DNA of 64,000 nucleotides, from positions 1 to 64,000 of the forward strand of contig CAJXLJ010000004.1 in assembly GCA_913055785.1 (NCBI GenBank), in the 5' to 3' direction. Made by a program: the position numbers and the translations under genes. Below, piece by piece: positions 1-10,312 of this stretch; the stretch's first letter is position 1, and the number at the start of each line of letters is the position of its first letter. The notes under the pieces were generated by a model. That model was not told the DNA's origin and ran no database searches. It saw nothing but the letters and a program-made list of their open reading frames with translations. This stretch comes from an uncultured Parvularculaceae bacterium (lineage in GTDB: Bacteria; Pseudomonadota; Alphaproteobacteria; Caulobacterales; Parvularculaceae).

Positions 1-1
1 C

Positions 2-385
2 GTACTGGCGACGCCAGCGCTCCTTTTTTCAACGATCGACCCGTCAAGCTGGACAACCGCTGGCCTGCTCAGCGTCACGGCGCTTGGGCTCGGGCCCACT
101 GGCTTCGCCGCCGTCCTGATCATCATCCTGATCCGGCGCACCGGCGCCGGCTTCATGTCGCTCGCCAATTACATCACGCCCTTATGGGCGGTCGCACTCG
201 GCGCCGTTCTTTTTCACGAACGCCTCGACGCCAATGCTTTCATTGCGCTCGCCGTCATTCTCACCGGCGTCGCCGTCGCTCAACGCTCTCCCGCCAAACC
301 GGACTTGCCGCCGGTAACCGGGGATGCGCTTGCTGGCGAACTCGAACCGATGGTTGAGAAAACAGAATCTCAAACGAAAAGCTGA
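2..385 (+). CDS. EamA-family transporter, C-terminal part (5' truncated by window)
   Basis: An open frame enters from the left edge and ends at 383-385, encoding about 127 residues. It contains hydrophobic segments and the GAGFMSLANYITPLWAVALGAVLFHERL stretch near 150-230, typical of the last helices of the second EamA repeat in drug/metabolite transporters. A hydrophilic, Glu-rich tail of about 35 residues follows. The substrate cannot be told from this piece; the family includes amino acid and metabolite exporters. It converges on the PhzF gene and overlaps its last 16 bases. The start lies outside the window. Confidence 0.85.
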   Translation, partial: VLATPALLFSTIDPSSWTTAGLLSVTALGLGPTGFAAVLIIILIRRTGAGFMSLANYITPLWAVALGAVLFHERLDANAFIALAVILTGVAVAQRSPAKPDLPPVTGDALAGELEPMVEKTESQTKS

Positions 386-1257
386 CCCTTCTGAACGGCG
401 ACGACGTTCCCGCCGATGCGCACCGAGCGTACGGCGCCGCCATCGGCTTCAATCTGCGCAATGATCCGACTCGGCCGCCCCATCTCGACGCCCTGCTCGA
501 TCACCCAGCGATGTGCGCCATCTTCGATCTTTTTACTGAGGGCGATCTGTCCCGGCAGCGCCGCCGCGGCTGAGCCGGTCGCCGCATCTTCGGGCACGCT
601 GGCGCCGGGCGCGAACATCCTGACATGATAATCAGCGTCCGGCGCATCCCCGCCTTCCGCATAGATCAGGACACCGATGACCTGCTCGATGTTCAACGCC
701 GTAAACGCCGCGCTGTCGACTGACGCTGATCGCACCGCTTCCAGCGGCGCACGCGCATAGATGAAATCGACGCCGGCCCCGACGCGCCGCGGTCGATGTT
801 TGTCCCTGTCTATTGACCCTTGAGGCAACGACAGCGCCGCCTCAAGCGCCTCGGCGGACGGAGCGCCGCCGCCTTCAACCGGCAGGTTCGGGTTTTTAAA
901 CTCCGCGAAAGGCGCATCCCCTTCGAGATCGATGCGCACCGGAAAGACGCCGGCGTTGAGCTCAAGCCGCACCTCATCATCAATGCCGCGCGCCGCAGCG
1001 ATCGCAATCGCCGTGCCGACGGTCGGGTGACCTGCAAATGGCATTTCGTAGCCCGGCGTGAAGATTCTCACTTTCGCAGTGTTCGCGGGATTGTCCGGCG
1101 GCAGCACGAATGTCGATTCCGCGTAATTGAACTCCCGCGTTATCGCCAGCATTTCCTCACCGCTCAGCCCTTGCGCATCCATCAACACCGCAAGCTGGTT
1201 GCCGGCGAAGCGGCGGTCCGTGAAGACGTCGAAAGTCTGAAACTCATAGGCGCGCAT
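370..1257 (-). CDS. PhzF family isomerase/epimerase
   Basis: 295 residues, normal length for the PhzF fold (two diaminopimelate-epimerase-like halves). Seen: N-terminal TFDVFTDRRFAGNQLAV, the NYAEST segment with the likely catalytic Glu47, GHPTVGTA around 76-83, and DAATGSAAAAL near the C-terminus, all PhzF signatures. PhzF itself isomerises DHHA in phenazine synthesis, but no other phenazine genes are nearby, so this is probably one of the many PhzF-like enzymes of unknown substrate. The ATG at 1257 starts directly with the conserved core. Its 3' end overlaps the convergent transporter gene. Confidence 0.88.
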   Translation of the reverse strand: MRAYEFQTFDVFTDRRFAGNQLAVLMDAQGLSGEEMLAITREFNYAESTFVLPPDNPANTAKVRIFTPGYEMPFAGHPTVGTAIAIAAARGIDDEVRLELNAGVFPVRIDLEGDAPFAEFKNPNLPVEGGGAPSAEALEAALSLPQGSIDRDKHRPRRVGAGVDFIYARAPLEAVRSASVDSAAFTALNIEQVIGVLIYAEGGDAPDADYHVRMFAPGASVPEDAATGSAAAALPGQIALSKKIEDGAHRWVIEQGVEMGRPSRIIAQIEADGGAVRSVRIGGNVVAVQKGQLFV

Positions 1258-1354
1258 GGATGTCCTCGCTCGATAAGGGGCTGACTATGACAGCGATATC
1301 GGCGCGCAAATACCGCCGATCAAGTCAGGATTTCTCCGTTTTCGAGCAGCAGCG

Positions 1355-2152
1355 CTAAAGCGGATCATCAGGCTCGACACGGCAGGCGTGATTGAGCGGA
1401 CCGGCGGCGGCGCCCAGCCCGGGGGCGGTTTTTATGGCTTCGCGCACATAGGCGATGGCGCGTTCAACGGCGCGCTCAAGCGTAAGCTTCTGCGCAAGGC
1501 CTGCGGCGATCGCTGACGCCAGGGTGCACCCGGTGCCGTGCGTCGAAGTAGCCTCTATTCGCGGATTCTTGAACGTGTTTTCCCCGTCTGGCGTGAGCAG
1601 CAGATCGCAAACCTCCGCTCCGTTCATATGGCCGCCTTTGACGAGCGCGTTTTGTACGCCGAGTTCCAGCAGCCTCGCAGCGGCGCGGCGCTGATCGCCG
1701 AGCGTGCGGATAACAATCCCGGTCAGCGCTTCGGCCTCGATGGCGTTTGGCGTCGCCAGATAGCATTTTGAAAGCATCTCGCCCTTGATGAACCCGGCGA
1801 GCGCTTCTTCCGCAAGCGCATCGCCGCTTGTCGCCGCCAGCACAGGATCGAGCACGATCGGCGCAGCGCCGTTAACGCCTTCGAGTATCGCTTCTCCCGC
1901 GGCAACGCTTCCGATCATGCCGATCTTGACGACATCGGCGCCAATGTCGGACATCACAGCCTCGATCTGCGCGCGAATAATTTCCGGCACGACCGCGTGG
2001 ACCGCGCTCACGCCGGTCGTATTCTGCACCGTCAGCGACGTGATCGCCGCCGCCGCGTAACCGCCGAGCACAGTGACGGTCTTGATGTCGGCCTGCACGC
2101 CGGCGCCGCCGGAGGGATCCGATCCTGCGATAATAAGAACGCGGCCTTTCAT
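1355..2152 (-). CDS. thiD: Hydroxymethylpyrimidine/phosphomethylpyrimidine kinase
   Basis: Phosphorylates HMP and HMP-P to supply the pyrimidine half of thiamine. 265 residues from the ATG at 2152, chosen over an upstream TTG at 2194 because AAAGGAAG sits just before it and because MKGRVLIIAGSDPSGGAG is the usual ThiD start. Ribokinase-fold features: the GSDPSGGAG substrate loop at 10-18, LDPV near 101-104, and the HGTGCT anion hole at 205-210 with Cys209. The gene stands alone; thiE lies 20 kb away at 21725. Confidence 0.93.
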   Translation of the reverse strand: MKGRVLIIAGSDPSGGAGVQADIKTVTVLGGYAAAAITSLTVQNTTGVSAVHAVVPEIIRAQIEAVMSDIGADVVKIGMIGSVAAGEAILEGVNGAAPIVLDPVLAATSGDALAEEALAGFIKGEMLSKCYLATPNAIEAEALTGIVIRTLGDQRRAAARLLELGVQNALVKGGHMNGAEVCDLLLTPDGENTFKNPRIEATSTHGTGCTLASAIAAGLAQKLTLERAVERAIAYVREAIKTAPGLGAAAGPLNHACRVEPDDPL

Positions 2153-2253
2153 CGCCCGCTTCCTTTCACAATTCACCTTAGTGTTTTCAAACAAGCGACA
2201 CGATTAGGCAATATGCGGGCGCCGCAGACGATAAATCAGATCGGGGAGAGCCA

Positions 2254-2451
2254 ATGACGATCAACAATCTCGTTTGGGTGGGTTTGTGCTGCTGCCTGGC
2301 GGCGCTGATGATTCAGGTGTTTCCCGATGCGGCCTTCAGGATCGGCGTCGATGTCGGAGCGTCCTGGCGGGTTTTCGGTTTCGGCGTGTTCCTGATCGTC
2401 GTCTCGGCCGTGATGAGCATCGGCGCGCGGCGCTGCGATCACAGGCGTTAG
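2254..2451 (+). CDS. Small hypothetical membrane protein, 65 aa
   Basis: A 65-residue ORF with a strong Shine-Dalgarno (GGGGAG) five bases before the ATG. It predicts two hydrophobic helices, about 6-23 (with a Cys-Cys-Cys run) and 41-58, joined by a short loop and ending in a basic tail RRCDHRR. No family recognised. It overlaps the convergent HxlR gene by four bases. The good ribosome site and two clean membrane segments support a real gene, but no function can be assigned. Confidence 0.55.
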   Translation: MTINNLVWVGLCCCLAALMIQVFPDAAFRIGVDVGASWRVFGFGVFLIVVSAVMSIGARRCDHRR

Positions 2452-2927
2452 CCTTTGACGCGAAACTGCGCGGCGCCGATGGAAACCGGCGCGCCCGCGT
2501 CGCTGACCAGCCCCACATGGCAGGCGGCCCCGGTATTACGCTCGACGACGTCCGCCGTCGACGCGCCGCCGCGGCAATATTTGTCGCCCCATTCCATCAG
2601 GGCGATCATCGGCAGGGCGAGTTCGACGCCTTTCGGCGTCAGGACATATTGATAGCGGATGCGCTCGCCCGCCTTTCGGTAAGGTCGCTGCTTCAGGACG
2701 CCTTCTGCAAGGAGCTTCTTCAGCCTGCCGGAAAGGACCGTGCGCGGAACGCCGAGCTCGGCCTGCATGGCGTCGAAACGGGTCACGCCGTAAAGCGCCT
2801 CGCGCAAAATGAGCAGCGTCCAGCGGTCGCCGATCACATTCGCCGCCGCCGCCATGCCGCAAGCGCTCAAGGGCGCTGGCGCAGCCTGACGTTGTTTCGT
2901 TTCATGTTCGCCGTCTGCATAAGCCAT
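2448..2927 (-). CDS. HxlR-type winged-helix transcriptional regulator
   Basis: 159 residues with the HxlR helix-turn-helix core at about 20-118: SACGMAAAANVIGDRWTLLILREAL, then TRFDAMQAELGVPRTVLSGRLKKLLAEG and the wing RYQYVLTPKG. A Cys at 23 sits where many HxlR proteins carry a redox- or aldehyde-sensing cysteine. The extra C-terminal 40 residues are unassigned. Members usually control a divergent neighbour; here the nearest divergent gene is the secreted basic protein at 3114, a possible target. Confidence 0.9.
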   Translation of the reverse strand: MAYADGEHETKQRQAAPAPLSACGMAAAANVIGDRWTLLILREALYGVTRFDAMQAELGVPRTVLSGRLKKLLAEGVLKQRPYRKAGERIRYQYVLTPKGVELALPMIALMEWGDKYCRGGASTADVVERNTGAACHVGLVSDAGAPVSIGAAQFRVKG

Positions 2928-3113
2928 GACCCGCTGCTAGCCTGATTTGCCCTGGTGCTGCAAAGCGAAATCACGAGCGCCGTCACGGCGATTTGAGCCC
3001 GCAAGGGCAATCATGTCGATTTTTGGGCGGGAAACGGCGCCATTCTCGCCGCATTCTCCGACTAAATCTCAAACCTATGGAAATCCGGCTGGGGCAAGCA
3101 CGGAGTTCTAAAA

Positions 3114-3593
3114 ATGAAGACCTTCCTGACATCACTCTTCGCTGGCGCTTTCGGGCTTTTCGCCCTCGGCGCAACAGCCGCGTCGGCGGATCACCGCCCG
3201 GCCTTTTGTGACAAGAATCACGACCACCGCACCCATGCGTCCAACTATTATGACTATTACCCGGCGGACAAATATTTTCGCAACGGCCCGACTGTTCAGG
3301 TTTCGCTCAGCATCGGCAATGACCGCAGGGCCGATCGCCGGCGCGGCGATCGCAACCGTTATCATAACAATCGCGGCGGTAAGGGACGCGTGGTGCAGCG
3401 CGAGGTCTATGACACGCGTTTCCGCGCCCGCATCCTCCTGACCGAAGAGGTTGTTCGCAGCCGCCGCGGCCCGCAACTGGTCTGCACGGTGCGCGCCGTC
3501 GGCCCGCAGGCGCATCGCGTGCCGGACCGCCGTCTTTACCGGATCGCCCACCGCGAATGCTCGCGCCGCGCGCAAATCCGCGTTTACGCGTAA
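3114..3593 (+). CDS. Secreted basic protein rich in Arg, His and Tyr, function unknown
   Basis: 159 residues with a clear Sec signal peptide (MKTFLTSLFAGAFGLFALGATAASA, cleavage likely after residue 25). The mature part starts with a His/Tyr-rich stretch (HDHRTHASNYYDYY), then an Arg/Asn/Gly-rich linker around 70-90, and a C-terminal region with two Cys that may pair. CGGAG lies eight bases before the ATG. An intrinsic terminator follows at 3620-3650, so it is probably a single-gene unit. I do not recognise the family. Confidence 0.75.
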   Translation: MKTFLTSLFAGAFGLFALGATAASADHRPAFCDKNHDHRTHASNYYDYYPADKYFRNGPTVQVSLSIGNDRRADRRRGDRNRYHNNRGGKGRVVQREVYDTRFRARILLTEEVVRSRRGPQLVCTVRAVGPQAHRVPDRRLYRIAHRECSRRAQIRVYA

Positions 3594-3619
3594 GCCATCT
3601 CTGAATTAGAGACCCAAGA

Positions 3620-3650
3620 CCGCCGGCGCGGGAAACCCGCCGGCGGTTTT
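3620..3650 (+). terminator. Intrinsic terminator of the secreted protein gene
   Basis: A 9-bp GC stem CCGCCGGCG (3620-3628) pairs with CGCCGGCGG (3638-3646), followed by TTTT, 27 bases after the stop at 3593. The U-run is only on the plus strand, so it serves the plus-strand gene; it touches the last codon of the convergent glmM gene. Confidence 0.8.
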
Positions 3651-5019
3651 ATTGCGCCGCTTTTTCTATCACCGCGCAGATATCGGAAACCACCGATTTC
3701 ACGAGATCGGCCTTCTCGCCCTCGCCCATAACACGGATCAGGGGCTCGGTCCCGGACTTGCGGATAACCAGCCGGCCGGTTTTGCCGAGTCTCGCCTCGC
3801 CCGCTTCAATCGCCTTGACGACGCTTTCGTCCGATAACGGATCGCCGCCGCGAAAACGGACATTTTGAAGAATGTTCGGATAGGGATCGAACTTGCGGCA
3901 AACCTCGCTAACGGGCTTGCCTTCTGCGGCGACCACCGCCAGCACCTGCAACGCCGTCACCAGCCCGTCGCCGGTCGTCGCGTAATCGCTCAGTATGACA
4001 TGGCCGGAAGGCTCGCCGCCGATGTTCGCGCCGGTCTTGCGCATTTCCTCGACCACATAGCGGTCGCCGACCTTGGTACGGTGTAGCTTCAACCCGTTGC
4101 CGGAAAGGAACTGCTCCAGCCCCATATTGGCCATGACGGTCGAGACGACGCCATCGCCTTTCAGCATGCCGCATGACCGCCAGAAAGCAGCGATGAGCGC
4201 GAGGATCTGATCGCCGTCGACGAGACGGCCCTTTTCATCGCAGATGATAACCCGGTCGGCGTCGCCGTCGAGCGCAACGCCAATATCGGCGCGGTACTCT
4301 TTGACCGCCGCCTGCATTCTTTTCGGCGCGGTGGAGCCAACCTCGTGATTGATGTTGAAGCCGTTCGGCTCAACGCCGATGCTTTTAACGTCGGCGCCAA
4401 GCTCCCACAGCACTGTCGGCGCCACCTTGTAGCCCGCGCCGTTAGCGCAATCGATCACGACGCGCATGTCGCTCACGGAACACTGGCGCGGAAACGCCGA
4501 TTTCGCGAACTCAATATATCGCGCGCCAGCGTCGTCGATACGTTTGACCCGCCCGAGATCGCCGGGCTCCGCCAGCCCCTTGTCCGGACCTTCGCGCATC
4601 AGCCGCTCGATTTCGAGCTCGGTTTCATCGGAAAGCTTGAAGCCGTCCGGCCCGAAGAATTTGACGCCATTGTCATGATACGGATTATGGGAGGCCGAGA
4701 TCATGACCCCGAGATCGGCGCGCATGGAGCGCGTCAGCATCGCCATCGCCGGGGTCGGCAGCGGCCCCAGGAGAAAAACGTCCATGCCGGACGCGGCGAA
4801 ACCGGCGGTCAGCGCCGGTTCGATCATATAGCCCGAAAGGCGCGTATCCTTGCCGATCACCACCCGGTGGCGATGCGCACCGTTCTTGAAAACCCGGCCG
4901 ACCGCCATACCGAGGCGCAATATCGCCTCCGGCGTCATCGCCCCGCGATTGGCGAGGCCGCGTACGCCGTCGGTGCCGAAAATTTCCCGCTTGCCCGTCA
5001 TCTGGTCGTCGCCCCGCAT
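3649..5019 (-). CDS. glmM: Phosphoglucosamine mutase
   Basis: Converts glucosamine-6-phosphate to glucosamine-1-phosphate for UDP-GlcNAc, hence peptidoglycan and LPS. 456 residues, full length. Seen: [11 protein letters not shown] at 11-21, the phosphoserine loop ISASHNP with Ser110, the metal-binding DGDAD motif, GGEPSGH, and the C-terminal phosphate loop [10 protein letters not shown]. The ATG at 5019 has GAGGAGG eight bases upstream, preferred to the in-frame ATG at 5001. It is the last gene of the metallo-beta-lactamase-folP-glmM run. Confidence 0.97.
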   Translation of the reverse strand: MRGDDQMTGKREIFGTDGVRGLANRGAMTPEAILRLGMAVGRVFKNGAHRHRVVIGKDTRLSGYMIEPALTAGFAASGMDVFLLGPLPTPAMAMLTRSMRADLGVMISASHNPYHDNGVKFFGPDGFKLSDETELEIERLMREGPDKGLAEPGDLGRVKRIDDAGARYIEFAKSAFPRQCSVSDMRVVIDCANGAGYKVAPTVLWELGADVKSIGVEPNGFNINHEVGSTAPKRMQAAVKEYRADIGVALDGDADRVIICDEKGRLVDGDQILALIAAFWRSCGMLKGDGVVSTVMANMGLEQFLSGNGLKLHRTKVGDRYVVEEMRKTGANIGGEPSGHVILSDYATTGDGLVTALQVLAVVAAEGKPVSEVCRKFDPYPNILQNVRFRGGDPLSDESVVKAIEAGEARLGKTGRLVIRKSGTEPLIRVMGEGEKADLVKSVVSDICAVIEKAAQ

Positions 5020-5073
5020 GGCGCCGCCCTCCTCAACTGAAGTAAAACCCTAGCATATCCGTTTGAAAAAGCC

Positions 5074-5898
5074 TTAACGCGAGAAATTGGCGTTTTCTAT
5101 GGCCCCTTCTATTGCGTGAGCGATTTTTAAGGCCTGCCGGGTCGCAGCGACGTCATGGACCCTGAAAATCGAGGCGCCGCGGGCCCGTCCGGCGAGCACC
5201 GCTGCGATGGAGCCGCCAAGCCGCTCCGCCGCCGGCCCCGCCCGGTCGAGAGCGGCGATGAACCGCTTGCGCGAGGCGCCGAACAGCACCGGAACCCCAA
5301 GCGCGCAAAACCGGTCGAGATTGGCGATCAGCGCAAGGTTATGGCCGAGCGCCTTGCCGAAGCCGATCCCCGGATCGACGATCAGCCTGGCTTCCGAAAC
5401 GCCCGCCTTGACGCACGCTTCCATTCGCCCCGCCAGAAATGCGTAAACCTCCTCGACCACGTCGCCATAGCGCGGGTCGTCCTGCATGGTTTTGGGATCG
5501 CCCCGGGCGTGCATGAGGACGATGTCGCATTGAAGCGCCGCCGCCGTTTCGAGACTTTCGGGCGCGTAAGCGAGCGCCGAGACATCGTTCCAGATCGAAG
5601 CGCCCGCGGCGACGGCGGCCCGCGCGACTTCCGGCTTTCGCGTATCGATTGACAATTTCGCTGTTGTCTCTCCGGCGAGTCCTTCAATGACCGGCGATAC
5701 ACGATTCAGTTCTTCTTCTAGGGAAACCGGTTCCGCGCCCGGCCGGGTCGACTCGCCGCCGATATCGAGAATGTCGGCGCCGTCTTCAGCGAGCTTCAAC
5801 CCTTGGGCGATAGCGGCTTCCGCGTCCGCATATGCGCCGCCGTCAGAAAACGAATCCGGCGTCACATTGACGACGCCCATGATGAGCGGCGATTTCAT
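5074..5898 (-). CDS. folP: Dihydropteroate synthase
   Basis: Joins p-aminobenzoate to the pterin pyrophosphate in folate synthesis; the sulfonamide target. 274 residues, TIM barrel. Seen: GVVNVTPDSFSDGG at 8-21 (diphosphate loop), the DILDIGGESTRPGA motif, IWNDVSAL, DPGIGFGK and the final GASIFRVHDV. The ATG at 5898 overlaps the stop of the upstream metallo-beta-lactamase (ATGA), which implies coupled translation. glmM follows 54 bases on. Confidence 0.96.
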   Translation of the reverse strand: MKSPLIMGVVNVTPDSFSDGGAYADAEAAIAQGLKLAEDGADILDIGGESTRPGAEPVSLEEELNRVSPVIEGLAGETTAKLSIDTRKPEVARAAVAAGASIWNDVSALAYAPESLETAAALQCDIVLMHARGDPKTMQDDPRYGDVVEEVYAFLAGRMEACVKAGVSEARLIVDPGIGFGKALGHNLALIANLDRFCALGVPVLFGASRKRFIAALDRAGPAAERLGGSIAAVLAGRARGASIFRVHDVAATRQALKIAHAIEGAIENANFSR

Positions 5899-6839
5899 TT
5901 ATTCTCCGCAGCTTCCGTCTGTTCGGCGAGCGCCTTTTCGAAAGCCCGTTCCTTGGCGGCGATATATTTCTGAAACGCGCCGCGATTGACGAAGGCGAGC
6001 GGGTCGCCGGCTTTCTGCTTTTCGCGGGTTTCCTTCATGAAAAAGACTTCCGGATGATTGGAGAGGAATACATCCGGATCCCATTCCTTCGTCTTATCAA
6101 AGGTCATCCGGTAGTCATCGACAATCCCTTCATACTGCTCAGGGACGAGGCTGTTGGCCGCGACGGTGGCGCTGCAGAAGAAGAGGACTTCATAGCTTTC
6201 CCCGTTCTCATTCACCGACTGCAATGCCCAAGTCGTACACCCGCGCGAATGACCCGACGTCAAACGCGAACCAAGAAGCTGTACATCAACACCGTACTGC
6301 GTTGCCGGCCCCCGAACGACTAGGACTAAATAGGGCAAAGCATCAGGGCCGCGATCCTCAATAATTTCATCGACTGTCACCGGCGGCACCGCAAAATTCG
6401 GATTGTCTTCCGACCCGAGATAAAATCCGCCCTCCAGCGCGGAAACGTCGCCCTCGCTGGCGATCAGTTCAGCGCCGGACGCTTTTTTGAGCGCCGCGAG
6501 GCCGCCGGAATGATCGAAATGCGCATGCGTGTTGAGGAGGTATTTGACGTCTTTTATGTCGAAGCCCAGTTTAGCGATGTTATCGATGATGATCTGTTCG
6601 TAGCCAGGCAGCCCGCCGTCAATCAGCGCATGTCCGCCGTCAACACCGGCAATCAAATAAACCGCCAGTCCTTCCGTCCCCACATAATAGACGTTGCCGA
6701 TGATGCGGAACGGCTCGAACGGCGCGACCATTTCGGGAAGTTCCGCCGCATAATCGAACGGCGCCCGCCACTTTTCGTCCTCGGCGACGGAAACGGCGGC
6801 GGCGAAAAATGAGAAAGCTAGGGCAAGAAATACGCGCAT
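5895..6839 (-). CDS. Subclass B3-like metallo-beta-lactamase fold hydrolase
   Basis: 314 residues with a signal peptide (cleavage near residue 19) so probably periplasmic. All B3 zinc ligands are visible: HAHFDH (His105, His107, Asp109, His110), His197 in TSGHSRGCTTW and His262 in SNHPE. The GCTTW after the third ligand is close to true B3 enzymes. Residues about 162-190 form an unusual longer hydrophobic segment before His197. It could hydrolyse beta-lactams or another cyclic substrate; sequence alone cannot decide. Position between ftsH and folP is atypical. The GGGAGG Shine-Dalgarno lies inside the ftsH terminator. Confidence 0.85.
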   Translation of the reverse strand: MRVFLALAFSFFAAAVSVAEDEKWRAPFDYAAELPEMVAPFEPFRIIGNVYYVGTEGLAVYLIAGVDGGHALIDGGLPGYEQIIIDNIAKLGFDIKDVKYLLNTHAHFDHSGGLAALKKASGAELIASEGDVSALEGGFYLGSEDNPNFAVPPVTVDEIIEDRGPDALPYLVLVVRGPATQYGVDVQLLGSRLTSGHSRGCTTWALQSVNENGESYEVLFFCSATVAANSLVPEQYEGIVDDYRMTFDKTKEWDPDVFLSNHPEVFFMKETREKQKAGDPLAFVNRGAFQKYIAAKERAFEKALAEQTEAAENK

Positions 6840-6840
6840 G

Positions 6841-6869
6841 AAAAAGCCTCCCGGTTCGGGGAGGCTTTT
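6841..6869 (-). terminator. ftsH terminator hairpin that also contains the beta-lactamase Shine-Dalgarno
   Basis: On the minus strand AAAAGCCTCCC (6869-6859) pairs with GGGAGGCTTTT, loop about six bases, ending in a T-run at 6845-6841. It lies 34 bases past the ftsH stop. The 3' arm holds GGGAGG at 6852-6847, seven bases before the beta-lactamase ATG at 6839, so folding would hide that ribosome site. Confidence 0.8.
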
Positions 6870-6902
6870 AGCACGGGAATCGGGGCGTGAAAGCGGCGAA
6901 AC

Positions 6903-8834
<1,932 letters not shown>

Positions 8835-8931
8835 TCGTCCTACTTTCCTGTTCCCGTTGTCGCCTCTTCCGGGCCGGTGCGCACAGGCTTTGAAATCTGC
8901 CCGCGGGACCGCTCACCCTACTAGATAGGCG

Positions 8932-10305
8932 TTAAGAAAGACCAGCGCCATGGGGCGGACTGCGAAAGCCCGGCCCTGGCGAAAACCTGATGATTCCGCC
9001 CCTGAAGCGTTCCGACGCCAGCTGCCTGGCGGCGAATTCGCCTGTGCTTGTAAATAAGCCTCCGGCGGCGGCGATCAATTCCCCGTTCCTATACGCCGCA
9101 GGCAGCGCCAACAGCCCCTCGGGAGGGCCGGCGAACAGATCCTTGCGGAAGCCCAGCGCCGACGATCCGGCCTCTCCGAGCGGCGCCACCGCAATGTTTT
9201 CGCCCGAAACCTCAATGATAAAGCGGCCGTCCCAATTCAGGACAGCGCCCGCCGCCGGGGTGATTTCACCTATCGCCGGCGCGCCGGCGCGTCCGAGAAC
9301 CGCCGCTGGCTCGCGCAGGAACCAGACCCGATCTCGCAGAGATTTGATGAGCGCGCCGCCGAGGGTCGCCGCGCCGCTCGCCAGCGTCGCATCGAGCGCG
9401 GCGGCGGCGGCATCCTCATCGGGCCGGTGCGCCTCGCCGCTGACTGCGTGAAGGAGCCGGGCGGCGAGCGCGCCGGCCTCTTCCGACCCCATGGCGGCGG
9501 CGGCCGAGCGCTGAAGCGCGGCGCCCCCCCAACCGTAAAAACAGCCCGCCGCCCGCCGGAACAGGTCTGCGCATTGGGCTTCAAGCCGCCGGTCTGCGGC
9601 GCGCATGCGTTCGGCCGTTTTCAAGAGCGCGCGCTGCATCAGGAGGCCCTGCTCCTCAAGCGCCGCGAGGAGCGCGCGCGTGCGGATACGCTCAAACGCC
9701 GGGTCGTCATTATACGGATCGTCTACATAGCCTTGGCCGGCCGCCTCGACCGTCGCCGTCAGCCGCGCTCTCGAAAAGCGCAGCAACGGCCTCAACAATC
9801 GAACCGGCGCGCCTGCGCCGGCGGCGATCAGGCTTTCCTCATCCATGGCGGCGAGGCCGCGCGGACCGGCGCCGCGCGCGAGGCGCATGAAAACGGTTTC
9901 CGCCTGATCGTCGGCGCTGTGTCCGGTGAGGATTGTATTAACGCCCGACGTTTCAGCCGCCGCCGCAAGCAGATAATAGCGAGCCTCACGCGCCGCCGCC
10001 TGTAGACCGGCGGTCGGCTTTTCGCCCTCCCAGCGAAGCGTTCGGTGGATAAGCCCGAGCGACTCGCACCAGCCCGCAGCCCGGCGCGCCTCGTCCGCCG
10101 CTTCGGGCCGCAGCCCGTGATCAACGGTAAACGCTGTTACGCGCGCGCCGGTTGTCCTTGCATACGATGCAGCGAGAAGCGCGAGCGCCATCGAATCGCG
10201 CCCGCCGGAAACCGCCACAGCGAACGGACCGCTCAGGTTTAAATCATCGCAGCGGGAGGCGAATTCCTCATCCGTAACAGGCCCAGCCGGACAATCAGCC
10301 GCCAA
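8932..10305 (-). CDS. tilS: tRNA(Ile)-lysidine synthetase
   Basis: Modifies the wobble C of the CAU tRNA-Ile to lysidine, an essential step for reading AUA. 457 residues. The PP-loop SGGRDS is at 33-38, followed by VDHGLRPEAADEA and TGHSADDQAETVFMRLARGAG, both TilS hallmarks; the C-terminal part is the less conserved substrate domain. The likely start is TTG at 10305, seven bases after the cpoB stop, as no ATG precedes the PP-loop. Located between cpoB and ftsH as in many alphaproteobacteria. Confidence 0.93.
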   Translation of the reverse strand: MAADCPAGPVTDEEFASRCDDLNLSGPFAVAVSGGRDSMALALLAASYARTTGARVTAFTVDHGLRPEAADEARRAAGWCESLGLIHRTLRWEGEKPTAGLQAAAREARYYLLAAAAETSGVNTILTGHSADDQAETVFMRLARGAGPRGLAAMDEESLIAAGAGAPVRLLRPLLRFSRARLTATVEAAGQGYVDDPYNDDPAFERIRTRALLAALEEQGLLMQRALLKTAERMRAADRRLEAQCADLFRRAAGCFYGWGGAALQRSAAAAMGSEEAGALAARLLHAVSGEAHRPDEDAAAAALDATLASGAATLGGALIKSLRDRVWFLREPAAVLGRAGAPAIGEITPAAGAVLNWDGRFIIEVSGENIAVAPLGEAGSSALGFRKDLFAGPPEGLLALPAAYRNGELIAAAGGLFTSTGEFAARQLASERFRGGIIRFSPGPGFRSPPHGAGLS

Positions 10306-10312
10306 GACCCGT

